Shown: in pieces, positions 1 through 9,107 of the stretch
Numbering within the stretch: position 1 is the first letter of the stretch
Layout of the letters: the number at the start of each line of letters is the position of its first letter
From: Paracoccaceae bacterium
Lineage (GTDB): Bacteria; Pseudomonadota; Alphaproteobacteria; Rhodobacterales; Rhodobacteraceae
NCBI GenBank assembly: GCA_030148745.1
Contig: JASBSV010000005.1
Location: forward strand, 27,217-91,216
Reading direction: 5' to 3'
DNA: 64,000 bases
Notes under the pieces: model-generated
What the model was told of the DNA's origin: nothing
Databases searched by the model: none
What the model saw: the letters and a program-made list of their open reading frames with translations, nothing else
Made by a program: the position numbers and the translations under genes

Positions 1-11
1 AACTGGAAAAC

Positions 12-572
12 GTGGTGACCTGGCTGTCAGAAAACCTTGACGAAAACGCGATCATGACCAACGGCGCGGGCAATTACGCCGCCTTCCTGCACCGCTATTT
101 CAGCTACAAGCAATATGGCACACAACTGGCGCCGACCTCGGGCTCGATGGGCTATGGATTTCCGGCGGCGATCTCGGCCAAGCTTGAACACCCCGGTCGA
201 ACGGTGGTCTGCATGGCTGGTGACGGGTGTTTTCAGATGACATTGAACGAGCTGTCGACCGCGGCCCAGCACGGGGCGGCGGTGATCGTGATCATCTGCA
301 ACAATGGCCGCTATGGCACGATCCGGATGCATCAGGAAAAAACCTATCCTGCCCGAGTTTCGGGCACCGATCTGGCCAATCCTGACTTTGCCGCACTGGC
401 GCGCGCCTATGGCGGCCATGGCGAGGTTGTTCAAAGCGATGCCGACTTCCCCGCCGCCTTTCGCCGGGCGCGGGCGGCAGGTACACTTGCGGTGATCGAG
501 TTGAAACTGGACCCCGAGATGCTATCGACGGGCCAGACCGTCAGTCAGGCGCGCGCGGCGGGGCAGGCGTAG
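12..572 (+). CDS. Thiamine-pyrophosphate-dependent enzyme, acetolactate synthase-like (C-terminal part; 5' end outside window)
   Basis: TPP-binding region GSMGYGFPAAISAKL...VVCMAGDGCFQMTLNEL...NNGRYGTIRMHQE; the frame is open to the window start. Confidence 0.85.
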   Translation: MVTWLSENLDENAIMTNGAGNYAAFLHRYFSYKQYGTQLAPTSGSMGYGFPAAISAKLEHPGRTVVCMAGDGCFQMTLNELSTAAQHGAAVIVIICNNGRYGTIRMHQEKTYPARVSGTDLANPDFAALARAYGGHGEVVQSDADFPAAFRRARAAGTLAVIELKLDPEMLSTGQTVSQARAAGQA

Positions 573-581
573 CGCCAAACC

Positions 582-944
582 TCATGTCACGCGCCAGGCC
601 TGCGCCATGTTGGGCAAAAACGCTTCAACCGCGGCGGTGGCAATGACGATCATCGCGCCCGTTTCGGGATTGGTCACGTTCAGCCCGCCCTTGACGGCGG
701 TGACGCCTGGGTTTCCGCGGGGGAGTTTTTCCTGCAGGGCGTCCGTGTCGACCGCATCGGGGTCCTGAACCCCTACCGTCACCTTGACGCGCATCTGGTC
801 ATGCGACAGCCCGAGCGTTTCAAACAAGGGCAGCGACGAATGCCGGATCGCATCCTCAATCGCGCGTGCGGCGGCTTTGGTGTAATCCTGACCATAAAGA
901 TCGTTGCCCATTCCCATTTCGATGATGATGCGCTGATCGCTCAT
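582..944 (-). CDS. Lin0512 family protein (copy 1)
   Basis: MSDQRIIIEMGMGNDLYGQDYTKAAARAIEDAIRHSS...; homologous to the neighbouring ORF; ATGA-type overlap with it. The ORF-track start was trimmed to MSDQR. Confidence 0.75.
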   Translation of the reverse strand: MSDQRIIIEMGMGNDLYGQDYTKAAARAIEDAIRHSSLPLFETLGLSHDQMRVKVTVGVQDPDAVDTDALQEKLPRGNPGVTAVKGGLNVTNPETGAMIVIATAAVEAFLPNMAQAWRVT

Positions 945-1288
945 GCCTGCCGCTCCATCTGAAACGAGACCGAGATCGCGGCATTGGCAATAACGGTGGG
1001 CGCGCCGTCGGGGCGCGGAATGTCCAGCCCGCCATGGCACACCGAAATATCGATCCGGCCATAAGGAAAGACCGATTTCAGCGCTTCGGCGTCAACCTTG
1101 TCGGGGGCCTGAACGCCAATCTCGACCTCGACCAGCATCGCCTCTTTTGGCGCGTCGAACAACTCGGCCAGATTGATTGAATTATGCCAAAGCGCGTCCT
1201 GCAAGGCCCGTTTGGCGGCTTGGGTGTAATCCTGACGGCGCAGCGAGGTGCCCATCCCGAACTCGGTCAGAAGACGGTGTTTCGGCAT
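941..1288 (-). CDS. Lin0512 family protein (copy 2)
   Basis: MPKHRLLTEFGMGTSLRRQDYTQAAKRALQDALWHNS...; paralogous to 582-944; overlaps the cobO stop. Confidence 0.75.
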   Translation of the reverse strand: MPKHRLLTEFGMGTSLRRQDYTQAAKRALQDALWHNSINLAELFDAPKEAMLVEVEIGVQAPDKVDAEALKSVFPYGRIDISVCHGGLDIPRPDGAPTVIANAAISVSFQMERQA

Positions 1289-1896
1289 CAGAACTCCACC
1301 CCGATCTGCGCCTTGATACCAGAGCGGAACGGGTGTTTGACCAACTCCATTTCCGTGACCAGATCGGCGGCCTCGATCAGTTCTTCCTTGGCGTTGCGCC
1401 CGGTCAGAACGACATGGGTCATGGGCGGCTTTTCCTCTTTCAGGAACTGAACCACCTCGGCCACATCGATGTAATCATAGCGCAGCGCAATGTTGATCTC
1501 GTCCAGCAGCACCATCTTGTTGGCCGCGTCGCGGATAAGCTCTTTGGCCTTCTCCCATGCCGCCGTTGCCATTTCGATATCGCGCGATTTATCCTGAGTT
1601 TCCCAAGTGAAGCCTTCGCCCATGGTGTGAAACGAACAGATGTCCTGAAACCGCGACAGGATCAGGTCACGCTCGCCGGTGGACATACCGCCCTTGATGA
1701 ACTGCACAACTGCGCATTTCATGTCATGGGCGATGCAGCGGAATATCATCCCGAAGGCGGCGCTGGATTTGCCCTTGCCCTTGCCGGTATGGACGATGAT
1801 CAGACCCTTCTGATCGGTTTTTGTTGCCATGATCTTGTCGCGGGCGGCCTTTTTCTTGGCCATCTTCATGGCGTGGCGTTCATCGTCGGCTGACAT
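1288..1896 (-). CDS. cobO: Cob(I)yrinic acid a,c-diamide adenosyltransferase (CobO/BtuR type)
   Basis: P-loop HTGKGKGKSSAAFG, VVQFIKGG, LDEINIAL, VVLTGRNA; start set at MSADDERHAM. Confidence 0.93.
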   Translation of the reverse strand: MSADDERHAMKMAKKKAARDKIMATKTDQKGLIIVHTGKGKGKSSAAFGMIFRCIAHDMKCAVVQFIKGGMSTGERDLILSRFQDICSFHTMGEGFTWETQDKSRDIEMATAAWEKAKELIRDAANKMVLLDEINIALRYDYIDVAEVVQFLKEEKPPMTHVVLTGRNAKEELIEAADLVTEMELVKHPFRSGIKAQIGVEF

Positions 1897-2011
1897 GGCG
1901 CAATCCTCTTTTTTCTGTTGATCCGACAATGGCAAATCGCGCGGGAAGGCGAAACACTTTCTTAACCTCCTCAGCGTTAGGATTTTGGAAACCATGAGTT
2001 GGAGTGCTGCG

Positions 2012-2425
2012 ATGCGCGTTCTCATCGCGATGCTGGGTCTGGCCCTGATGTCGTGCAACGGGCCGGGGCTTGAGTTTCGGGGGCGTGATGCAACGCAGAT
2101 CCGGATGGACGGGTTCACCTTCAACATCTTTATCAAAGACGGCCGGGCCGAGGCGGTGAGGGTCGGTTTCGTAGGCAGGCGCGAGCTTGGGCGCGTCTAT
2201 CTGTCGGCCGCCCGCGCGATGGAGGTGGTCAGCGGCTGCAAGGTGATCGACAAATCGATGCGCGGCGATCCGGCCCAGATGTGGGCGCGGCTGAATTGTT
2301 CGGGGCGCCTTGTGCGCAGCCTGAGCTGCCGGCGCGATGCGACCCATAGCACAAGCCGGCAAGATCTGGTGGCGGTCTGCGAGACGCCAAGCGGCGAACG
2401 GACCGTGGTCATCGCGGATGATTAG
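2012..2425 (+). CDS. Hypothetical small lipoprotein-like protein
   Basis: MRVLIAMLGLALMSC lipobox-like signal; four further Cys; ORF-track start is 1985. Stop overlaps the cobN stop on the other strand. Confidence 0.55.
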   Translation: MRVLIAMLGLALMSCNGPGLEFRGRDATQIRMDGFTFNIFIKDGRAEAVRVGFVGRRELGRVYLSAARAMEVVSGCKVIDKSMRGDPAQMWARLNCSGRLVRSLSCRRDATHSTSRQDLVAVCETPSGERTVVIADD

Positions 2426-5400
2426 ATCAGCGCCTCGATCCGGGCGCGGGCCGAATTTGAGCGCGGCGTCCACAGGCCGCGATCAATGGCTTCCTGAAGA
2501 CGCTGAGCAATCTCACGCAGGGCCGGCGCATTGGCCTCGGCGATGAATTCGCGGGTCTCGTCATCCTCCAGAAAGGCCGCTTCGACCAGATCGAAATGAT
2601 GCCCTTTGACCAGACCGGTTGTTGCGGCAAAGGCAAAAAGGTAATCGACTGTCGCCGCAATCTCGAACGCGCCCTTGTAGCCGTGGCGCTTGACGCCATC
2701 GATCCACTTTGGATTGACGACGCGGGATCGGACCACGCGCGCGATCTCATCATCCAGGGTACGGATGACCGGGCGTTCGGGGCGCGAATGATCGTTGTGA
2801 TAGATCGGGCGATCCTGTCCCTGAAGGCTTGCCACCGCTGCCGCCGCGCCGCCCTCGAACTGGTAATAATCGTCGCTGTCCAGAATGTCGTGTTCGCGGT
2901 TGTCCTGATTTTGCACGATAGCCTCGGTTTGAGACAGCCGCCGGGCAAAGCTGGATTTGTCCTGATGGCCGGTCGCCCCGGCGCCATAGGCGTAGCTGCC
3001 CCACTCGATATAGGCCTGACCCAGCGCCTCGCGTCCGGCCCACAGGCGTTCGTCAATCATAGCCTGAAGCCCCGCGCCATAGGCGCCGGGTTTGGAACCA
3101 TAGACGCGATATGTGTCGCCCTCGGCTTTGGCCCGCTCTGCCGCGGGGTTCTGATCGGCTGGCTCATCCAGATCCATGACCGCGCGGGCGGCGCTGTCGA
3201 CAAGGGCGATCAGCCCCGGAAAGGCGTCGCGGAAAAAGCCTGAGACGCGCAGGGTGACATCCACCCTTGGCCGCCCCAGAACACCGGCAGGCAGCACCTC
3301 GAACCCGGTGACGCGGCGGTTGGCACTGTCCCATGTGGGTTTTACGCCCATCAGTGCCAGACATTGCGCAATGTCATCACCACCGGTGCGCATATTCGCC
3401 GTGCCCCATGCGGTCACAAGCATCGTGCGCGGCCAGTCGCCATGCAGCTGAAGATGTTTTTCGATCAAGAGGTTCGCCGATTTCCACCCCAGCGCCCAAG
3501 CTGTGGGCGTGGGAACCGCGCGGCTGTCGACGCTGTAAAAATTGCGCCCGGTCGGCAGAACGTCCAGCCGTCCCCGCGTGGGCGCGCCGGATGGCGCCGG
3601 GGCGACGAACTGCCCCGAAAGGGCGGTGAGAAGCCCCGCCCCTTCCTCTTTTCCGCAGCTTTGCAAAACCGGCCGGACATGGGTGCGCGCGAATGCCAGA
3701 ACGACGGCGCTTGCCGGGCCGGGCGCGGCCTCGGCCTCATCGTCCAGAAGTTTTGCGGCCAGCAACTCAAGCCGCTCCACCGTATCACCGGCGCTGCGCC
3801 AGATATCGCCGGATAGCGCCTTGAGCCTGCCGGGCCGTGGTCCGTTCCACGTGCTGGCCATATCCGTATTCAGCGGATCAAAGCCAAGATCGAAATCCTT
3901 TGCCATTGCGCCGATCAGGGATGCGTTTTCCCGCATGCCATCGCCGCGCGGCACCCGCACCAGCGCCTGAACCAGATCCCGCTCAAGCCGCCGTTGCGGC
4001 GATTGCCCGAAGATATGCAGCCCATCGCGGATCTGCGCCTCTTTCAGATCGCACAGATAGGCGTCGAGTTTGGCAAGATCGCCCGCCTCGTCATCGCCCG
4101 ACATGCCGACATCGGCGGCCAGCCCGGTGGCCTGACTAAGGCTCAGGATTTCGCGCTTTAGATGGTCGATCCGGCGCGGATCAAGGCCTGCGGCCGTGTA
4201 ATACTCATCAACCAGCGCTTCGAGATCGCGCAGTGGCCCGTAGGTTTCGGCGCGTGTCAGCGGCGGGGTCAGATGGTCGATGATCACCGCCTGACTGCGC
4301 CTTTTGGCCTGCGTCCCTTCACCGGGGTCGTTGACGATGAACGGGTAAACATGCGGCATCGGGCCCAAAACCGCCTCGGGCAGGCAGCTTTCCGACAGGG
4401 CCAGCGCCTTGCCCGGCAACCACTCCAGGTTCCCGTGTTTGCCCATATGCACCACCGCATGGGCGCGCCAATAGTCGCGTAGCCAGAAATAGAAGGCCAG
4501 ATAGTTATGAGGCGGCACCAGATCGGGCGAATGATAGGTCTCGGTCGGATCGATGTTATAGCCGCGCGCCGGCTGGATACCGACCACGACGTTTCCGTAA
4601 TTCAGGATCGACAGCCGAAAGCGGCCGCAATCGACCTCGCCTTCCTCATAAAATGGGTCCTGCTCGGGCGGGCCCCAGCGGCTTTGGATACGCTCGCGCA
4701 GGTCCCACGGGAGCTGTCCATAGCTCAGATGATAATCGGCAAGCGATAGTGTCTCTCCGCCGTGGCGACTGAACCGGTCGGTCAGCCAGTTGGTGGGTGC
4801 GGTCAGAACCTGTTCCATCAGATCCGCCGCATCGTCGGGGGCATCTGTCACACGATATCCGGCATCGGCCAAAAGCCCCAGCGCGTGCACGGTTGCGGCC
4901 GGTGTATCCAGACCGACACCGTTGGCCAGCCGGCCGTCCTTGTTCGGATAATTGGCCAGAACCAGCGCAACGCGCCGATCCGGCGCCTTTGTCTGGCGCA
5001 GCAGGGCCCAGTTGGCGGCGAGTTTGGCAACAAAGCTGATCCGGTCACCCCGGGCGCGATAGGTTGCGATCGGGCATTGCGTGGCCTCGTCAAAAAATGC
5101 CTCGCCCTTGAAAGAGACCGCGCGCGACAGGATGCGGCCGTCCACCTCGGGCAGGGCCACGTTCATGGCGATGTCACGCGCCCCAAGGCCGGTTTGCCCT
5201 GCCTCCCACGCCTCTTCGGAAGAGGCCGACAGGACGACCTGAAACACCGGCGAGGCATTTGCCGAAGCCGCGGTCAGGGGATTTACCGGGCCGCTGTCCG
5301 CCGAATGGGGCGAGCCGACGGCAAAGCTGGTGCAGTTGAGAATGACGCTGGGCGGCGCCTGCTGAAACAGGCTGTCCAATGTGGCGGCGCTGACCGGATC

Positions 5401-6123
5401 TTTCAGCGAGGCGACGAAAACCGGCAGCGGATTGAGGCCCTCACGCAGCAATGCCTTGACCAGACGGTTGATCGGGTTGAGACCGGCCCCCTGAACCAGC
5501 GCCCGGTAAAAGATCAACGGTACGACCGGCGCGCCGTCGCCCCAGCTTTCCTGCGCGGCGGCAAGATCCGACACACCGGCGCCGGGCCAGTAGACGCCGG
5601 CCCGCAAGAGCGGCCGGGCTGGCTCGGGTGGATCGCCGCCGTCAAGCATGGACTTGGCGTATTTGAGGAAATTGGTGGCATTCTGGGGCCCGCCTTCGAC
5701 CAGATAGGCCCAGAGCGCATCGTAGTCGCGGCCAGAAACCGTGGAGAGGCGGCGCAGTTCCTGATCGTCACTGTCATCGCCGGGCAAAAGCGCAAGCGGG
5801 ACGCCGGCGGCATGAAGATGGGCGGCATATTGCTCGGCGCCATAGCGCCAGTAGCCGGTGCCGCCCAGAACCCGCGCAATGACCAGACCCGATCCTTTCG
5901 CGCAATTTTCGATATGCAGATCGACGGACATCGGATGATTGAGATGGGTCAGATTGGCCAGCCTCAGCCCCGGAGGCGCCTCCATCTCGGATCGGGCCTG
6001 CGAGAGGGCCGCAAGTTCGGTATCGGCCGCCGAGATGAACAGGATATCGGCGGGCGATTGCCCCAGATCGACGGGTTCCTTGCCGTCATCGATGGCGCCG
6101 GGCGTGGCGGCGAGAAGGTGCAT
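2422..6123 (-). CDS. cobN: Cobaltochelatase subunit CobN
   Basis: 1233 aa; HMGKHGNLEWLPGKALALSESCLPEAVLGPMPHVYPFIVNDPGEGTQAKRR and EGGAAAAVASLQG, typical of the CobN/BchH family; located in a cob cluster. Confidence 0.95.
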   Translation of the reverse strand: MHLLAATPGAIDDGKEPVDLGQSPADILFISAADTELAALSQARSEMEAPPGLRLANLTHLNHPMSVDLHIENCAKGSGLVIARVLGGTGYWRYGAEQYAAHLHAAGVPLALLPGDDSDDQELRRLSTVSGRDYDALWAYLVEGGPQNATNFLKYAKSMLDGGDPPEPARPLLRAGVYWPGAGVSDLAAAQESWGDGAPVVPLIFYRALVQGAGLNPINRLVKALLREGLNPLPVFVASLKDPVSAATLDSLFQQAPPSVILNCTSFAVGSPHSADSGPVNPLTAASANASPVFQVVLSASSEEAWEAGQTGLGARDIAMNVALPEVDGRILSRAVSFKGEAFFDEATQCPIATYRARGDRISFVAKLAANWALLRQTKAPDRRVALVLANYPNKDGRLANGVGLDTPAATVHALGLLADAGYRVTDAPDDAADLMEQVLTAPTNWLTDRFSRHGGETLSLADYHLSYGQLPWDLRERIQSRWGPPEQDPFYEEGEVDCGRFRLSILNYGNVVVGIQPARGYNIDPTETYHSPDLVPPHNYLAFYFWLRDYWRAHAVVHMGKHGNLEWLPGKALALSESCLPEAVLGPMPHVYPFIVNDPGEGTQAKRRSQAVIIDHLTPPLTRAETYGPLRDLEALVDEYYTAAGLDPRRIDHLKREILSLSQATGLAADVGMSGDDEAGDLAKLDAYLCDLKEAQIRDGLHIFGQSPQRRLERDLVQALVRVPRGDGMRENASLIGAMAKDFDLGFDPLNTDMASTWNGPRPGRLKALSGDIWRSAGDTVERLELLAAKLLDDEAEAAPGPASAVVLAFARTHVRPVLQSCGKEEGAGLLTALSGQFVAPAPSGAPTRGRLDVLPTGRNFYSVDSRAVPTPTAWALGWKSANLLIEKHLQLHGDWPRTMLVTAWGTANMRTGGDDIAQCLALMGVKPTWDSANRRVTGFEVLPAGVLGRPRVDVTLRVSGFFRDAFPGLIALVDSAARAVMDLDEPADQNPAAERAKAEGDTYRVYGSKPGAYGAGLQAMIDERLWAGREALGQAYIEWGSYAYGAGATGHQDKSSFARRLSQTEAIVQNQDNREHDILDSDDYYQFEGGAAAAVASLQGQDRPIYHNDHSRPERPVIRTLDDEIARVVRSRVVNPKWIDGVKRHGYKGAFEIAATVDYLFAFAATTGLVKGHHFDLVEAAFLEDDETREFIAEANAPALREIAQRLQEAIDRGLWTPRSNSARARIEALI

Positions 6124-6193
6124 CGGATCTTACCTGACTAAGCTGCGGCGAGGGCGGGAGCCTCCGGCGGGAGTATTTGAACAAAGAAGAAGT

Positions 6194-6649
6194 TCAGAGC
6201 GTTTTTTCCATGAAAAGACTGATGGGATCGTCCTGATAGTCGCCGAAGGGGCCGCGATAGGTAAAGCCGGCCCGTTCATAAAGCCGATGGGCAGCGTGCA
6301 GTGTGTTACCGGTTTCGAGCCTGAGGTGAGTGAGGCCCAGCCGCCGGGCGTGATCTTCGAGCGTTTTCAGGAGTGCGGCGCCGGTGCCGGTGCCCCGCGC
6401 GGCGGGGGCAACAAACATTGATTTCACCTCGCCATATCCTGGCTTTGCCGCCAGCGCGGCGCAGCCCAGCGTTTCACCGCCGCGGGTAGCGATGAAAAAG
6501 GCGATGTCGTCCGAGCAAAGGGCGTCGATCGAAAGATAATGGTTCGATTCGGAGGGAAAGAGTTCCTCCATCAGAGCGTGGCTGGCCCGGAGCAGGGCGC
6601 TGGCGCCCGCAGAGTGGGGATCGCCGCGGGAGATGGTGATATCGCTCAT
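6194..6649 (-). CDS. GNAT family N-acetyltransferase
   Basis: VKSMFVAPAARGTGTGAALLKTLEDHARRLGLTHLRLETG; start trimmed to MSDITI, ATGA overlap with the cobW stop. Confidence 0.85.
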   Translation of the reverse strand: MSDITISRGDPHSAGASALLRASHALMEELFPSESNHYLSIDALCSDDIAFFIATRGGETLGCAALAAKPGYGEVKSMFVAPAARGTGTGAALLKTLEDHARRLGLTHLRLETGNTLHAAHRLYERAGFTYRGPFGDYQDDPISLFMEKTL

Positions 6650-7713
6650 GCGCAAAGCGCGGTTTCTATCGCGGCGCGGTCGAGGCCGGCCTGCCCGATG
6701 ACCACAAGACGTGTCTGGCGCGGCTCATCAGTGCCGAGCGGGCGATCAAAATAGGTCTCAATCCGCGGGCCGACGGCCTGAAGCGTCAGGCGCATCGGTT
6801 TGCCTTCGACGGCAGCAAAGCCCTTGAGCCGCAGTATGTCGTGGCTGCGAATGACCTCGGCAACCTGCCGGGCAAACGCATCGGCGTCGGCTATGGCGGG
6901 GCGGTTGACGACAAAGCTTTCGAACTCGTCATGGTCGTGATCGTGATGGTCGGCGTGATCATTGTCGTCATCGTGATCGTCATGGTGGTGATGATGAACC
7001 TCGTGGCGGCCGGCAAGATCGCTTTCAGCGCCGATGCCCTGACCCAGCAGCACGTCGACCGGCAGTTTGCCCATCGCGGTCTTGACAACCTGCACGCTGT
7101 CGCGGCTGTCTGATTTCAGGCGCGATACCAACGCATCCGCCTGATCGCCATCCAGCAGATCGGTCTTGTTGACCACGATCATGTCGGCGCAGGCGATCTG
7201 ATCTTCAAAAAGTTCGGACAGGGGCGTTTCGTGATCGAGGTTTTCATCCATTGCGCGCTGGGCATCGACGGCGGCGACGTTATGGGCAAAACGACCTTCG
7301 GTGACGGCCTTGCCATCGACGACGGTCACAACCCCGTCCACCGTGACGCGGGTTGAGATTTCGGGCCAGTTGAAGGCCCGCACCAGCGGCTGAGGCAGGG
7401 CAAGGCCCGAGGTTTCGATCACGATGTGGTCAGGAAGCTGCGGGCGTGTCAGCAGCTTTTGCATGGTGGGGACGAAATCTTCGGCCACGGTGCAGCAGAT
7501 ACAGCCGTTCGACAGCTCCATGATGTCGTCTTCGGTGCAGGTTTCATCGCCGCAGCCGGTCAGGATGTCGCCGTCCACGCCCAGATCGCCGAATTCATTG
7601 ATGATCAGCGCGATGCGTTTGCCACCCGCGTTTTGCAGCATGTTACGGATCAGTGTGGTTTTACCTGCGCCCAGAAAGCCGGTAATGACGGTGGTCGGGA
7701 TTTTGGCGGGCAT
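6646..7713 (-). CDS. cobW: Cobalamin biosynthesis protein CobW (G3E GTPase)
   Basis: GFLGAGKTTLIRN (P-loop), SNGCICCTV, VVNKTDLL, and a His-rich insert HHHHHDDHDDDNDHADHHDHDHD. Confidence 0.95.
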   Translation of the reverse strand: MPAKIPTTVITGFLGAGKTTLIRNMLQNAGGKRIALIINEFGDLGVDGDILTGCGDETCTEDDIMELSNGCICCTVAEDFVPTMQKLLTRPQLPDHIVIETSGLALPQPLVRAFNWPEISTRVTVDGVVTVVDGKAVTEGRFAHNVAAVDAQRAMDENLDHETPLSELFEDQIACADMIVVNKTDLLDGDQADALVSRLKSDSRDSVQVVKTAMGKLPVDVLLGQGIGAESDLAGRHEVHHHHHDDHDDDNDHADHHDHDHDEFESFVVNRPAIADADAFARQVAEVIRSHDILRLKGFAAVEGKPMRLTLQAVGPRIETYFDRPLGTDEPRQTRLVVIGQAGLDRAAIETALCA

Positions 7714-7809
7714 GAAATGCGTCCTTGTGAGGTCTCTCCGGCGGTTTTACTCTAACCGGTAGGGGATGAAAAACATTGTTGATGGCGATGGGCGGGGGGG
7801 GGCGCAGTT

Positions 7810-8160
7810 TTGGCTGACCAGATCATCATATGTGCGAGTTGCGCGGCCAATGGCGCGGCGCCCGAAGGCATGGATTTCGCCGATGAGCTTCGCCGGCTTG
7901 CAAGCGACGATCCGGAGCTTTCGGGGATCGAGATTGTCACCACGCCCTGTCTGAACGTCTGCGCCGACCCTGTGGCGATGGCGCTGCGGGGCGAGGCAAA
8001 GGATGTATATCTTTTCTCTGGCGTCAGCCCGCAGGCGGATGTGGCCGACACATTGGCGCTTTTGCGCCTGTATGTATCGGCACCCGCCGGCACGATCACG
8101 GATGCGCGTGCGGCCGGCAGGCTTCGCCATTGCCTGATCGGGCGTGTTCCTGCTCTGTGA
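7810..8160 (+). CDS. DUF1636 family Cys-containing protein
   Basis: IICASCAANG...TPCLNVCADPVAMALRG; CASC and CxxxC motifs; convergent with cbtA. Confidence 0.75.
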   Translation: MADQIIICASCAANGAAPEGMDFADELRRLASDDPELSGIEIVTTPCLNVCADPVAMALRGEAKDVYLFSGVSPQADVADTLALLRLYVSAPAGTITDARAAGRLRHCLIGRVPAL

Positions 8161-8172
8161 CAGGACATCCTC

Positions 8173-8853
8173 TCAGGCCTCGGTTTTGCGGGTCAGGAAA
8201 TAAGCCAGAAGCAGGCCCAGAACAGCCCAGCCGATGGCGGTGGTTCCCAGACTGAGGGCGACGAAATGCGCCGCCAGTTCGGGCGGTGCCGTACCGAAGT
8301 AGTCGCCGGGTTGCGGCGCGCCGATAACATGGGGCAGGGCGATCAATGCGACCCCCGCCCATGGCCAGAACTTTTGCCCGAATGCGATCAGGCCCAGACC
8401 CGTGCCTGTAGCGATAACTGTCCCGGTCCACCATAGTTGTCGCTGAAACAGGTCAGCGGCGCCTGCCCCCGGAAGCTCGGGCGGCAGTCCTAGGGCCGGG
8501 GCCAGCTGAACCGCGATGAAACCGGCAATGCCCCAGATGAGGCCGCGTTTCGGGGTCAGTTTGATACCCTTTGTCACCGCCAGCCACATCAGCCCGGCCA
8601 AGATCAGGCCAAAGGCGGTAAAGGTCACCATATCGAAGGCGGCGGTCATGACGTGACGCATGAGGTCGGGCGCAAGCGGCGGCGCGGCGCGGAGGCTTTG
8701 CGCCGCCCCATCGGTGAAATGTACACGCGCGCCGGTTTCATAAAGCTCGGCTTCCTGAATGGCAGGCACGACGAAAGCGAATTGCAGCAGCGCGGCCAAA
8801 AGGCCCGCCGCCACACCAGCGAACAACGCGCTGGTCAGCAAATGTTTTTGCAT
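8173..8853 (-). CDS. cbtA: CbtA family (predicted cobalt transporter) membrane protein
   Basis: Multi-TM protein directly downstream of cbtB and a cobalamin riboswitch. Confidence 0.85.
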   Translation of the reverse strand: MQKHLLTSALFAGVAAGLLAALLQFAFVVPAIQEAELYETGARVHFTDGAAQSLRAAPPLAPDLMRHVMTAAFDMVTFTAFGLILAGLMWLAVTKGIKLTPKRGLIWGIAGFIAVQLAPALGLPPELPGAGAADLFQRQLWWTGTVIATGTGLGLIAFGQKFWPWAGVALIALPHVIGAPQPGDYFGTAPPELAAHFVALSLGTTAIGWAVLGLLLAYFLTRKTEA

Positions 8854-8871
8854 GATGTCTGGCCGGTTGCC

Positions 8872-9054
8872 TTAGTGGCAGGGGAACGCGACGGAATGGC
8901 GCGTGTCATGTGCCGCATCGTGCAAGGCTGCAGATTGCGCATAACCGGCAATGAACAAAAGGAAGATGCCGGCCAGCAATGCAGTGCCGATTGCGGCGAT
9001 GCTGCTGTCTGTCTGCGCGATTGAGATGGCTTGAGCCTGGGCCTTGGTCGTCAT
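8872..9054 (-). CDS. cbtB: CbtB family small membrane protein (predicted cobalt transporter subunit)
   Basis: 60 aa, one TM helix, His-rich C-terminus HDAAHDTRHSVAFPCH; start set at MTTKAQ after AGGAGAAATACTC. Confidence 0.85.
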   Translation of the reverse strand: MTTKAQAQAISIAQTDSSIAAIGTALLAGIFLLFIAGYAQSAALHDAAHDTRHSVAFPCH

Positions 9055-9107
9055 GAGTATTTCTCCTGTTCCGTCACACCCGACGGTCACGTTTTCGGTT
9101 CACGCAT

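Noticed and set aside
4762-6141. 459-aa plus-strand ORF
   Set aside because: Lies antisense to cobN; composition (RRG/GQ-rich) is typical of high-GC shadow frames; no recognisable domain.
6841-7113. Plus-strand ORF with a membrane-like VIVMVGVIIVVIVIVMVVMM stretch
   Set aside because: Artefact of reading antisense to the His/Asp-rich codons of cobW.
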